Below, piece by piece: positions 37,501-48,489 of a stretch of DNA of 64,000 nt. The stretch covers positions 23,981,019-24,045,018 of the forward strand of contig CM049306.1 of NCBI GenBank assembly GCA_026874595.1, read 5' to 3'. Source of the stretch: Sipunculus nudus. Taxonomy: Eukaryota; Annelida; Sipuncula; Golfingiida; Sipunculidae. Every line of letters starts with the position of its first letter. The first letter of the stretch is position 1. The position numbers were made by a program, and so were the translations under genes. The notes beneath the pieces are model-generated. The model was not told where the DNA came from, searched no databases, and saw only the letters and a program-made list of their open reading frames with translations.

Positions 37501-40500
37501 TATTTATTCATCTTGGAAGGATTTTTTTTTGTTTTCAGACAACAGCTTGTTACTATGACCTCATTTACAGTATATAAATATATATAAGACCCATTATATC
37601 TTTACCTTTTAATGTAATTATATAATTACTATTACCAGTAAGCACAATATGCCCTTATTTTGACAAATGGATACTACAAAGGAAATAAATGAAAACATGT
37701 AATATCAACAGCTAAGCTATCAGGAAAAAAAAGGTTAGTTAATACTTGGTACAAATTTGCCTACCATACTGAAGGATGACACTAGGCAGCAAGAAGAAGT
37801 AAGGCCAAAAAAATAAAAGGTATGGTTCTCAGGCACTGCTTGCATCAATTTTAACCCCCACATCAAACATTTTTATTTTGATTTTCATCATTCAAGATGG
37901 TAAAATAATACAATTTAAATACGATTTCCTTTGTTATGTAGTGCTTTTACCTGCTTAGCAAGAAGAAACCTGTCATTTACATGCTTTTCCCTGATCATAT
38001 GACATTTTTTGAAACATACAAAAAAAGGTCAAAAATAAAATACCATCCACCCGCGTTGATTTCTAAAAAAAATGTGCCTGAGAACCATACCTTTTTATTT
38101 TTTTGGCCTAATTCAGCAATTTTATTTTAATTATTCAAATTATTTCTTTTACAGGGATCATCAAATATTTATAATAACCAATACAAAGCATTTCCACAGC
38201 TCCCATAATGGTGTTTGGTAGTCTCCAGAGATGAAGGAAACTGGAGGACCAAGATAAAACCCCCAACCTTGGACAGGTTACTACAACCTAAACTCATACA
38301 AAAAACAAGAACTGAACCTGCCTTGCCAGCAGAAGGCTGAGTTTGTTACCACTTGACAGTCAAGGCCAGTGATGTAGTTGAGACCTCAACATCTGAGTCA
38401 GAGTGCAAGTCCGAGTCCAGGCCACTAGAGTCTGAGTGCAAGTCTGAGTCCAGGCCACTAGATTCAGAGTGTAAGTCTGAGTCCAGGCCACTGGAGTCAG
38501 AGTCCAAGTCTGAGTCCTTGAAGTTTGAGTCCAAGTCCACCTTTTTCGAGTCAGAGTCACTTGGAAGCCAAGAACAAGCCTGAGTCAAATACACATATCC
38601 TTCTTAAAAGAAATTTCAAATGGATAATCTAGATTATCATTCCTATTTTTAAGTTCGTTTCACATACTTTTTAGTTGAATATTAAACCATCTTTAGTTCA
38701 CGATTCCAAACTATAGTTTGGTAAAGAGAATCTGATTTTGTATGCCTAATATTCTGTTGGTAGTTTGTGCATGTAAAAGTCTTCAAAGTATGTGACAGAG
38801 CCTTTTACTACTGGACACAGTCTCATTTCTTGAGTCCTTACCTCCAAATCTGAGTCCCTGGAACAGTGGACTGGAGTCAAGGCTCAAGTCAAAGTCTGGA
38901 CTTGAGTCCTACATCACTGATCAAGGTGGCCAGGCCCATGAAGTGATGAATCACTAAAAACATTAAGATCTAGTTAGAGGATAAGACTGAAATATAAAGT
39001 CAGGTCCAACTCTGCATGAAGCACTGTACCTAGAGCATCATCGGTCTTCCTCTGCTTGGCTGGGGATGCAGCGCTCAGGATTTCTTCTTCATCTATCACA
39101 ACTTCTACAGTCTGAGGTTCCCCAGCTACACCTGTTATTGTCTGCTCTGACCCGTCCTGGGCCGCATTGTATATGGCAATCAGTCTCCTCTCCGGGGCTG
39201 TAACTCATAAACAGAAATCACTCCTGTTCATTTTCTTTTATACTGATATTACACTGGAGTAGATTTTATTTTCATCACAAAAATAAGCTGTGATATCATG
39301 GTGCAATAAATCCAGGAATTATGAGGCTCTCTACATTTTCTGATGTACAGAATTAAATTTATATAAACTGCCTTGCATTAGTTTGCACTTTCAAACAGGG
39401 TTGGGGTTTTCACTGTAAAAAGCTTGTTTTTACATTACAGTGTAAAAAAAAAAACCTGTAAATAACTGTAAACAAGTGGCACATGGGCCATGACACTCAG
39501 CTGAATTCAAGGAATGTTGAACAATGAGCAAAATGACAGCCAGAGTGCTAAAAAATAATGAATTTTGTGAGGAATCCAAAGAAAACTTTCCAAGACAGAT
39601 TGACATGCCAAATTTCAGACCAATATCTTGAACCACTCCTAAGATATGAGCAATTTTCACACAAAGTATATGTAGGTACGCCACCGGAAAACAATTGCAG
39701 ATGGTGCCACCAGTCTTGAGTTCATGATGGAAGAGTCCAAGGTCTATGGACATGCACAATTTCAGGCCAATATGGCATACCATTCCTAAGAAAAGAACTG
39801 ATTCTATGGAAACAGGAAGGTAGGTGGTGCCACCTGTCAGGTTTACAAGAAAATTTCAACAAGAAGATGGATGGACATGCCAAATTTCAGACAAATACCT
39901 TGAACCACTCCTGAGATATGAGCAATTTTCACTAAAAGCACATGTACTGATGGATGCCACAGGAAAATGATTGCAGGTGGCTCCAACAGTCTTGAGTACA
40001 AGATGGAGGATTCCAAGATTTATGGATCTGGACAATTTCAGGCCAATATGGCACACCATTCCTAAGAAAAGAACAAATTTATTTTACAGAAACAGGAAGG
40101 TAGGTGATGCCACCTGTCTTGTTAACGAGGAAATTTCCCAAGATGGATGAACATGCCAAATATTAGACCAACACCTTGAACCACTCATGAGGTAAGAGCA
40201 ATTTTCATCCAAACCACATGTATGCATAGTTGCAACTGGGAAACTATTGCAGATGGCACCACCAGTCTTGAGTATGAGATGGAGGAGTCCAAGATCTATG
40301 GTTAATGCATCAATTCAGGCCAATATGGCAAATCACTCCTGAGAAAAGGGCATTTATTTATTCTACAAAACCGGAAAAGTATGTGGCACCACCTGTCTGG
40401 TTTTATGAGAAAACTTTCCAAAGTAAATGGACATGCATGATTTCAGACTAATTTCTTGAACCATTCCTGAGATATGAGCAATTTTCACCAAAAGCAAATA

Positions 40501-42059
40501 TACCGATGGACGCCACATGAAAACAACTGCATATGGTGCCACCAGTCTTGTTTAAGAGATGTAGGTGTTGAGGATCTATGAACATGCACAATTTCAATCC
40601 AATACACTGAAGAACCACTAAGACGAACAGATGGCATATGCACAGATGGACACTACGCAAAAACTATTGTAGGTGGCGCCACCAGTCGCAATAATGAGAT
40701 GGAAAGTTCCAAGATCTATGGACATACAAACTTTCAGCACAATACATTGAGCCACTCCTGAGATATGGGCTGTTATCTAAAAGACATCCAGATTCGTACT
40801 GCACAGAAAGGATAACTGGCGGTGCAATCTGCCTTGTTAGGCACAACAACATAGGTGAAAGAACAACTATGCAGGGTTTAGGAAAGATTGGTCCAAGGGT
40901 CTCTGAGGAGTTCTCTGGAAACTAACAATGAGTTTTTGTATCACATTTTTAATTATTCTGGGGGATAGCTCGGAGGATATGGGTAACAAGAGACCGTATT
41001 TCAGATTTCCATAGAGACTTTTCTGTGAACCTCCTTTGATGTAGAGTTAGAAGATTCAAGATCCAGGGGTTTTGGATTGTGCCCTGTCAACAGATGACAG
41101 CTTCTTTTAAGGTATAAAAAAAAGAGAAAAAAAAATTCATAAAAATTAGAATAAATACAGGTGGCACCACTAGTTTGCAGGAACTGATGGAACACTCCAT
41201 GACAAATATTCAAGCAAAGAATCATGGTAATCAATACATTAGTTATTCAGATACTTGAGCTTTTGTATCAAATTTTTACTATTCTGAGGGGTACTTACAA
41301 ACCCCATTGCATGGATGATATGAGTAACAGAGACTTAATTTCAGGTTTCCACAGAGACTTTTCATGGGCCTCTCTGCATGTCAAGATAGAAGATTCAAGG
41401 TCCAGTGGCCAAGATTGGTATAAAAATAGAGAAAAAAAATCGTAAAAATTATAAAAAGTACAGGTGGTGCCACCAGTTTGCAGGAACTGATGATATACTC
41501 AATGATCAATATTCATGCAAAAAATCATAGTGATCAATGCATTATTTATTCAGATGCTCTAGCTTTGTATCAAATTTTTAATAAATATGAGGGGTATTTG
41601 AGTCCAATAGCTCTATGGGTAACACAGACCTAATTTCAGAGTTCCAAAGAGACTTTTTATGGACCCCTGTTGATGTCACGTAAGAAGATTCCAGGTCTAG
41701 CAGTTACAATTTTTGCCCTGTTAACAGATGACAGCTTCTTTGGAGACCTGTATAAACAAGGGACCCATGGGTCACTGTGCTCAGCTAAAGTTGACTTTGA
41801 AGGTAAAACATCTAAATCAATATCATTTGGAGATAAAGTCTAGGAGAAAAAGGTAATATAGACCATGGCTGGTTGCCATGATTGGTTTGTACTGATAAGT
41901 AAGATATTGTTGCAATTAATATTTTGTGACCAGACCATGCATTTCCTAATGTTAAAATTGAAGCATGTGAGCAGTTTATAACCATAAGATGAAAATTAAT
42001 AGGATGATCATTGGTTGGCATTTTGATGTTGACAGTTCAGTTTTCATTTCTTAAAAATA

Positions 42060-42121
<62 letters not shown>

Positions 42122-45100
42122 TTGAATATATGTTTCTTTTCTATTTTATAAGATGTATACAGTTGAAATATAACTTATATCCCAAGTCCACAGATAAGAG
42201 GGCTTGGTTGTGGTGGTCGGGGGGGGGGGGGGGGGGGGGTTTGGTGGAATGATGGGATTAAAGTTTAACATATGCAATTTTACTCAACTGAATATATAAG
42301 TTGCTTTCAAATTTCAGACTTTAATAGCTTAAATCCATACATATACAGCATATGAAAGATATTTCAACAGTGCGTATATGATAAATTTCATAAATAATAT
42401 ATATTTAAGGATAATGGAGAGATGATGGACAGATAGAGCTGATCACTTTAAGTTCCATTCTCCTGAGGAAAGAATATGTTTCAATCAGATCTTAATTTTT
42501 TCTAATCCAATTATTTTTTTTTTCAAAAAGATTTTAGACATTTTCAATTAAAAACTAATGTCCCAGTGCACAGGTGCAAAGGAATCAGTGGCAGCTGGGG
42601 GGGGGGGGGGGGGGGGGGGTTGGGGGGGGAATGTTGGATTTTCAACACTTCTGCATATACATACAGGGTAAACAAAGACTAATCTCCAATTATGCTGTGA
42701 AAGGAAAATAATGAACAAATGTTTGTATTAGATCCTCGTTTTATTATCAAATCATTGTTTAAGTTTATATTTATATACATTTCCAATATAATCTATATAT
42801 CTATATAAAAGTTTATTCATAATTCTAAATTGCATCATCATAAATCTCAATCAGATAACACCACATCATCCATTCAAATGTATATTTAATTTTTACAACA
42901 AAAATATATCTTTTAAATTTGCGAAACAATAAATATATGAAAAAGTAATACTTGATTCAGATTTTACAATTTTAAATTGGGCCTTTATTTATCCATAAAT
43001 TGCTTCATATTTTATAAATTTATGCATACTGAACGGGGAAGGGGGGGGGGGGGTTGGACAATATTGGGTGGTGGTGATATGAGAATAACCGTACATCTGT
43101 CACAGCAGGGGATCACCCCCAGTGACTGTAACAAATCAGGAACCCATGGCATAGCTGACTTCAAGTGACCAGGAGTGGCCAATCTGCATCTTGACAAAGC
43201 AAGTGACTGCAATAGAGCCTCAAAGGCTCAAGAAAATATTCAATAACTAGCCTTATTTTTCAAGCTTTTATTTTCAAATTTCAGATTTAAAAAGATTAAA
43301 TACTTATGTTTACATTCCGTGAAAATTAAATCAACAGTACTCACAGGGAAAAATGTGCCAAGGTCAAAGTTGGTCAAAATTTAAGGTACTGATTTTATTT
43401 TTATGCTAAACACTTATTAAACACTAATTAAAGAAAGTTATATACTTGGGAAAAAAGTCTCTAGTTTCAAAATTTTTCATGTTAAGTGAGTAAATATTTT
43501 TCCTGATTTTTTACAAAGTCCATTATGTTCGGGCCCATAACTTAAAGAAATTACACTTAATAGACATAATTTCTGGCATGTATATAGGAAATATATAGGA
43601 AAATACTTCTGGAAAATATTAAGAAAAACAGAAAGTGGTTATGATATTAGGCAGTCCTGAGGTGTGATAATAGGTTTTTAATTGAAATTTGAGGTTTTTC
43701 CTTAATATCTCGAAGGAACAGAATCATATTGACCAAATTTTCCGTATGGTAGGAGATTTTTGGGAAATCTAATGGTATGCCAAAATTTGGATTTGTAGGT
43801 CTTACGGTTTCAAAATGTGCCAGTCTAACAGACGGACAATGGACCACAACTATAGCTCAGATGACTTAGTCAGCTGAGCTAAAAATAGAGAAAACAAATC
43901 ATAAAAATTAGAAAAAAGCAGGTGGTGCCACCAGTTTGCAGGAACAGATGGAACATATCATGATTAATATTCATGCAAAAAATCATGGTGATCGAGGCAG
44001 TAGTTATTCAGATACTTGTGTTTTTGTATCACATCTTTGATTATTTTGGGGGGGTACCGTACTTACGAGACCCATAGCTCGGAGAGTATGGGTAACAGAG
44101 ACCTTATTTCAGGTTTCCAAGAAGATTTTTCATGGACCTCCCTGGATGTTACTTTGAAGATTCCAGGTCCAATGGTTACGATTTGTGCCTAGTTAACAGA
44201 CGGCAGGACAGACGACGGACAAAGGGTGATAGCTATAGATCAGATGACTTTCAGTCAGCTGAGCTAAAAAACCTGTTATTAACGTAAAAAAAAAACTCTA
44301 AAAAAAACCAAGTTTATCCTTACATGTTTATTTGAAACTTATTGTATATTAAGTAGGGTTAAAGCATATGGTGTATCATGTCATATATATGTACACAACA
44401 TTATATCTGACAAACTGAATGACATATACACAATCAGTCCTAACATTCACCATGTAAGTCAATATTTTATAGTGTTCTTAGTAGTTCATATCGATGCTCC
44501 CTCTCAGACCCCTATAGCAGAACACCAGCTTGAAAGCTTTCTTTGTTCCCAGTCTGTTTCTCAGTTTGGATTTATCCAACATTTGAGAATAACCTCTCAA
44601 TTGAAGCTGAAGAGTAAACTGATAAACCCCGTCCTTGAATAAACAAAGATGCCCAACACAAGCCTTGTGGCAGCTGGCACTGGGAAACCATGACCCAACA
44701 GGAAGTTGCTATATAGGTTAAATAGCCTGTACCTCACTGCCTATTGACATGATTAGTAATTGAGCCCTGTGCCTCTTGGATCATGTACCTCCTAAGGCCT
44801 TGGTCAATAATGAAGTTTATCTGATGAACTAATGGGTTTCACAAAACATAAATCCAACATGCATCCCTTTGTTTAAAAGTATTTTACACATGGGTGAATA
44901 CCTGTTTTTTTAAATGACATTAACACAGGAGATCATCAAATTCAATGAAATTTATTTGTTGAACTCATGGGTATCATTTAACATAAATCCCACATGCATC
45001 TATTTTTTTAACAGTGTTTTACACATGGGTGTAAATACCTGTTTTTTTAGATTACTTAAGAACATGTGATCATTAATCAAGTTTATTTGTTGAATTCAAG

Positions 45101-47306
45101 GATATCCCTTACCAGAAATCCCACAGCATCTAGGGTTTTTACAGTTCTTTAAACATGGGTATACAAAACCTAGTTTTTACATGACATTAAGTTACGTTAA
45201 TTAACAGTGTGAATAATGTCAGTGTAAAAAACTGCCAACCCTGCTTTCAAGTATACAGTTGTGAGTTTTTGACAAAACTCCCAACAAAATTTGAGGCTAC
45301 ATAATTCAATGGGCCCTGAAAGCCCCTGAAGCTCCTGAGTTTTAAAGATAAAGAGGAATTTCATTTTCCCAAAAGTTTTATTAAATTTTCAGCTGCCAAA
45401 ATTCTTAAAAATCAAGACTCGATAAGATTAAATGTGACTAGTTGGCAATTCTGCTTTATTGTGATGTGTCAGTTGTTGAGCATGCTCACTGAGAAATTTC
45501 CACACACACACACAGCTGACCAGAATACATATGGCTGAATAATTACCACCATAACATTATCTCTAAGGATACATGTGATAAAGTACACACTGAACTAGAG
45601 TAAATATCTTACCTGTTGCATCAAGATTAATATAGAAGGAGAATTCTTCAGCAAGCTTCTCGTCACTTGCAAAAGCACATATGCAGGCATAAAAGTGAAC
45701 ACACCGTTTTTGGCATTCTTCTTTAGTTACACCCGTTTTGAAGCTCTGAAAGTTAAATATTATGTGTATATATATTAGCAGTGTGCTGATTAATCCATTT
45801 AATAGAAGATTGGACTTTTCATTAAAATCGATTAAATCAACTGCATTTTTGCATAATCAATTAAAAACGATTATGTATGCACAAGCAATAGATCGAATCC
45901 TGTCAGAGATTTATGAACACAAAGTAATGAACAGCATCAAAATTGTTTCTTGCGCAGCCAACAAACGTCTGACAGCAAGTAGGCCTTAGATGTGGGTGGA
46001 TTGATAGTTTCATTATGAATGCCGATAAACATGTCAGACTACTATTTACTGGGGTCAATATTGAAGGTAATAAAATACAGTCGAGTTCAAGGTAATATAG
46101 AAAGTACATGAAATAATCGATTAATAATCAAACATTGGTTGTTTTTATTTTTCAATCATTGATTATGATTTTAAAACCAATACCTACCACTAACCTATAT
46201 ATATATTTTTCTTGGTATAAAATATGGGCATAAAATACCAGTCATTTAGGACATTTTCATGAATTGTAATTTAGAGTTTGTGTCAAGAAAAACATGTGCT
46301 TACATGAAAATATTCATATTTTATTTCATTGGTTTTTTTTCTACATTTTTTATTTGATGGATTTTTAAATTACACAATAACTGAATTGCCGGTAATTAGT
46401 ACTGTACATACAAATATTCAGCAGAAAGAAGCTGCAGAATAAAATTCTTTTTTAATAATTTTAAAAAAATATTAACTTTGCATTTATATGGTTGTCCATC
46501 TGCTCTTTGAATGTTTGATTCCTCATATAACCAGAACTAACGTTATCATACATTAACACAGAACTAACATTCTACATAATTTCAACAACTGAAGAGAGTT
46601 TGTTTTTACATACCTTAAAAGTTCTACAGCTACACTGGAACTTGTGCTCTGGCTGACTTCTGTTTCTCACAGTTTCAAAAAAAGCAAAATGAATCAAACC
46701 CAAAGGCTGCTTAGGATTAGGCTTACATTTGACTACCATAATATTTTTAGTTACTCTCTGAACAAGTGGTCCTGTGGTTTCTGTAGCAAGCAACCATATG
46801 GCCTGCTTTATTTCACTGGAGACCTGAAGAGAATTGAGAACAGAATTTTTTAAAGTGAGAGGCTGGGCCTCCTCTGTACAGTCCATTGATACTTTGATAT
46901 GATTACACGGATCAAACCCACCAGTCTGGTTACTACGTGCGCAAGTGTCAACATAACATCTAGCTGCATGTGCAACAATTGCTGGATCCACAGCGTCTGT
47001 GGGGTTACCCTCAAGATCTTGAACAAGCGGTAACTGTACAAATCCCCGATAATCAGGACCACGGTCTCTGAGTCTGACTGAATAGACTTGTGCACTTGAA
47101 TTTGTAATCACTTTAACTGCATCTGCACTGTGTCCTTTCTTTTTCTCTCTGTCTTTGAACACTACATCACAGTTCTTGTTTTTGCAGCTAATGCCACGTG
47201 TTCCATTGAAAGTTCCACATTTATGACACCTCCGGACTCCCCTCATGGTGGGCTTCCCCAGATCCTCAAACAGGGCTTTCAGTCTGTCTGGGGTCATGGA
47301 AGCCAT
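28319..47306 (-). CDS. C2orf42: C2orf42 orthologue, zinc-binding protein of unknown function
   Basis: Eight coding exons on the - strand join in frame: 47306-46614, 45745-45613, 39197-39030, 37370-37218, 36882-36775, 35648-35440, 30738-30588 and 28506-28319. They total 1803 bases, 600 residues plus stop, close to the human protein (about 574). The N-terminus has a zinc-ribbon-like C27-x2-C30-x10-C41-x4-C46. Residues 225-248 have CSC-x18-CVH, the spacing of a SWIM zinc finger. The C-terminal half is strongly conserved ([10 protein letters not shown]-like, [35 protein letters not shown]). Function is not established; zinc or nucleic-acid binding is inference. The middle (exons 3-4) is low-complexity and poorly conserved. 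The start codon is the first ATG of the exon (MASM). Confidence 0.92.
28507..30587 (-). other. C2orf42 intron 7, no recognised element
   Basis: AT-rich intron with a C run at 30018-30031 (14 C) followed by an A run. No repeat-family copy or exon is apparent. Confidence 0.5.
30588..30738 (-). CDS. C2orf42: C2orf42 coding exon 7
   Basis: Encodes [20 protein letters not shown] and [11 protein letters not shown]. The acceptor TATTTTTAG and donor TTG|GTAAGG give phase 0 to phase 1. The ORF is too short to stand out without the flanking exons. Confidence 0.9.
31200..31470. repeat. Repeat fragments: family P terminus and an H1-like terminus
   Basis: 'acaaggcctacaagcctaat' at 31218 is the reverse of 22.57-22.6 kb. 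'aacaagtcacccattggtca' followed by 'tgacactcagctgactggga' near 31410 resembles the ACAAGGGACC...CAGCTGAC end of H1. Confidence 0.5.
31650..32722 (-). repeat. Family C-like block ending in an H1/B-type hairpin
   Basis: Repeats of 'gaccttgacctttgacctca' about every 120-150 bp (31.93, 32.1, 32.24, 32.38 kb), the reverse of the AGGTCAAAGGTCA motif. A GAC-rich tract (32638-32675) and a hairpin-like 'agcccagcatgactgaaagt' + 'cagctgagcta' close it near 32721. Confidence 0.6.
32722..33610 (+). repeat. Family A-type element with a 393-bp tandem duplication
   Basis: The left end GAATATGGGTAGTCAACAAG with 'gtttccgccaaaataagagt' matches the A terminus at 24.51 kb. The block with 'tatgttggttgcgccaccta' and 'aaatggttgcaggtggagcc' occurs twice, about 393 bp apart. 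Confidence 0.6.
33719..33876. promoter_or_regulatory. Three MEF2-type sites in C2orf42 intron 6
   Basis: CTATAAATAG at 33719-33728 and 33781-33790, and CTATTTATAG at 33867-33876. All three fit the MEF2 consensus YTAWWWWTAR. They lie in a short stretch with repeated 'gccaaa' words, so they may derive from a decayed tandem repeat. Confidence 0.35.
34300..35415 (+). repeat. Family P element with GAC-rich tract and end motif
   Basis: Units with 'gtaactcagccaaaaa' and 'gaaccatttgaacaaact' recur at about 34.38, 34.56, 34.74 and 35.06 kb. 'ggtggtgccaccaat' lies at 34915. It closes with a tract of ACGAC/GACGACG repeats (35335-35385) and 'gcataagctcacaggtttgc', similar to the end of family S at 63.36 kb. 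Confidence 0.6.
35440..35648 (-). CDS. C2orf42: C2orf42 coding exon 6
   Basis: Encodes [40 protein letters not shown] and [20 protein letters not shown], the best-conserved block of the family. The acceptor is TTTTCCAG and the donor GAG|GTGATT. The open frame continuing past 35440 is intron and repeat. Confidence 0.93.
36775..36882 (-). CDS. C2orf42: C2orf42 coding exon 5
   Basis: Encodes [20 protein letters not shown] then HYQFD, close to the conserved human segment. The acceptor is CTTGCAG and the donor GATG|GTCAGT; both ends are phase 1. Confidence 0.88.
37218..37370 (-). CDS. C2orf42: C2orf42 coding exon 4
   Basis: Encodes [20 protein letters not shown] and a threonine/proline-rich linker ending VKTPKKP. 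The acceptor is TTTTACAG and the donor CCAG|GTCTGT. Both ends are phase 1, so it could be skipped in frame. Confidence 0.8.
37801..38110. mobile_element. Short inverted-repeat element (MITE-like)
   Basis: A 35-bp arm at 37802-37836 (starts AGGCCAAAAAAATAAAAGG, ends GGTTCTCAGGCAC) matches the reverse complement of 38074-38109 except for one extra A. The arms enclose about 240 bp. No open frame is present. The flanking bases allow a TA target duplication but do not prove it. It lies in C2orf42 intron 3. Confidence 0.75.
38375..38580. repeat. GAGTC-rich minisatellite, about 42-bp unit
   Basis: Three to four copies of a unit around 'gcaagtctgagtccaggcca' + 'ctagagtctgagt'. All frames stay open, giving Ser/Glu or Ser/Asp-rich translations on both strands. 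A related stretch is at 38828-38915. It is intronic and not supported as coding. Confidence 0.75.
39030..39197 (-). CDS. C2orf42: C2orf42 coding exon 3
   Basis: Encodes [20 protein letters not shown], an acidic stretch ([11 protein letters not shown]) and a basic PAKQRKTDD. It is phase 1 at both ends, with weak family conservation. Confidence 0.82.
39470..40930 (+). repeat. Family A element
   Basis: About five units of roughly 282 bp, each with 'ttgcagatggtgccaccagt' and 'aggtaggtggtgccacctgt', matching 24.5-25.8 kb. Most palindromes here have GTGCC in place of GCGCC, suggesting CpG decay; 40674-40683 still reads GTGGCGCCAC. Confidence 0.65.
40880..41755 (+). repeat. Family B units, interrupted by the H1 insertion
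   Basis: Two to three units with 'aggtggcaccactagtttgc', 'aatattcaagcaaagaatca' and 'ggtaacacagacctaatttc'. The block resumes at 43883 after the H1 element. Confidence 0.7.
42057..42119. repeat. (TA)n microsatellite
   Basis: About 30 TA dinucleotides, nearly uninterrupted, inside the H1 element. Confidence 0.95.
42219..42239. repeat. G21 homopolymer
   Basis: Twenty-one consecutive G in the H1 element; a likely quadruplex former and an assembly-length uncertainty. Confidence 0.9.
42597..42629. repeat. G23 homopolymer plus G8
   Basis: Twenty-three G, TT, then eight G. The flanking sequence resembles that of the 42.2-kb run, suggesting a local duplication inside the element. Confidence 0.9.
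43883..44278 (+). repeat. Family B unit, right part, with terminal hairpin
   Basis: Ends in AGATCAGATGACT (44237-44249), loop TTC, AGTCAGCTGAGCT (44253-44265), 11 of 13 paired, after a short GACGG tract. Family B therefore ends like H1 although its body differs. Confidence 0.7.
44800..45200. repeat. Threefold tandem repeat, about 130 bp per unit
   Basis: Three diverged copies with 'gtttatttgttgaa', 'cataaatcccacatgcatct' and 'ttttacacatgggtg', starting near 44812, 44945 and 45078. It lies in C2orf42 intron 2. Confidence 0.75.
45613..45745 (-). CDS. C2orf42: C2orf42 coding exon 2
   Basis: Encodes [20 protein letters not shown] then [20 protein letters not shown]. It completes the CxC...CxH zinc signature begun in exon 1. 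The acceptor is AACTTTCAG and the donor ACAG|GTAAGA; the exon ends in phase 1. Confidence 0.9.
45746..46613 (-). other. C2orf42 intron 1, no recognised element
   Basis: AT-rich sequence with several ATCGATTAA/AATCGATT words. No exon or known repeat is seen. Confidence 0.45.
46614..47306 (-). CDS. C2orf42: C2orf42 coding exon 1
   Basis: 231 residues from [20 protein letters not shown] to CSCRTFK. It holds the four-cysteine zinc motif and further cysteines (C117, C122, C134, H136). The donor is AAG|GTATGT at 46613. The acceptor TTCATCTAG ends at 47349, so the exon carries 42 nt of 5' UTR from 47348. The open frame runs 13 codons past the donor; those are intronic. Confidence 0.92.
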
Positions 47307-47348
47307 CTTCAGTTTATATTTCTTCCTCCTTATTAGTCCTTTGGGGAT

Positions 47349-48489
47349 CTAGATGAAGAAAAACAATTGTTAATAAAAAATACTTTTGCTTAATTACAAA
47401 GCTATAAAAGAAATATTTATAATCAAATGAAACAAATTGAAAAAAAACAAATGTTAAACATTCCACACAAGAAAAAGGTATATACCGGTACTTAGCAGTT
47501 GTTTTCATTCCATTGGTTGCTATTTATAACTGTTACTGCATACAGAGGAACTGGGCCATGATATTTACAACAGACTAGTGATCTTAAAGTTATAGCAACA
47601 TAGGATCCATCTTCTATCCAATATTCCAGGCCAGCCAATCTTTTGTTAATCCAATAAATTTGGTTTCCTTTAATACTTTAAATATCCAATTTAAATATTC
47701 AGTAATCTCACAAAATTTTTTTTTTTTCTACTCCCAACACTACTAACACAGCACAAGGTATGACAGATGACAAATACCATTTTAAACTATGAAAATCTTT
47801 TTCACTTAAGACTCTACCAATCATCAACATTTAATGATGCATTTAACTGCATAGACACATTCAACAAGAGCTAATTTATCAACTTATATCAGTTCTTGGC
47901 TTATAAGTTTAAGTTAATGGTTGTTTTTTAGTGTTCCTCAAACACAGAAACATTGGTGTTCATTTCAGTGGACTTATAATTTCTTCTATATATGGGACTG
48001 TCTTTGGCACAGAATTATGATTTATTGTTAAACTAACATATTTAAAATTTTATCTAGACTACTAAGAATTTTGATAGTATAAATACCAGAGCAACTATGG
48101 AAGACCTAGCACATCTAAGATGCAGAATAATAACAAGCCAGACTTTGATAAGTTGTTGACAGTTCAGCAGTTGATACATAATCATTTGCACAGATGCGCG
48201 GTCCAATTTCTGCGCTGGTCAGTTGCTATACATAAACATCCATGTGGATATATATACTGTGAATTCAGAATTGTCCATTGGGTTCTTATTTTTGTGCAAT
48301 TCGGGGGTAGCCTTTATCTACAAAATTAAAAACCCAACGATCATTAGGTTTATTATAGAATTTTGTAAAGTCCATTGACCCTGTGCATTAAGTTATCCTG
48401 TTGGCAAGCTTTCACCATCCTTGCTGGCAAATGCTACTGATAATAAAACGCAAAGAAAATTATATTTAACCCATACATTAAAAATAAAA
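47349..48489 (-). other. C2orf42 5' intron, no recognised element
   Basis: AT-rich sequence upstream of the first coding exon; nothing identified. Confidence 0.45.

Larger units (their letters stand above)
41756..43882 (+). mobile_element. Family H1 element, complete copy with expanded homopolymers
   Basis: Starts ACAAGGGACCCATGGGTCAC and ends in the hairpin ...CAGATGACTTAGTCAGCTGAG near 43880. It is inserted within a family B unit: the left flank '...gacctgtata' and right flank 'aatagagaaaac' rejoin to match the intact 41.11-kb unit. It contains a (TA)n tract and G runs of 21, 23 and 13. Confidence 0.8.

Noticed and set aside
38346-38594. Ser/Asp- or Ser/Glu-rich open frames on both strands
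   Set aside because: They arise from a 42-bp GAGTC minisatellite that lacks stops in several frames. No splice sites or conservation link them to C2orf42.
45762-45989. 75-residue + strand open frame in C2orf42 intron 1
   Set aside because: No similarity recognised, AT-rich composition and antisense to the gene; likely chance.
46572-46613. Extension of C2orf42 exon 1 by 13 codons to a stop
   Set aside because: There is a consensus GTATGT donor at 46613. The exon at 45745 continues the conserved protein in the same frame.
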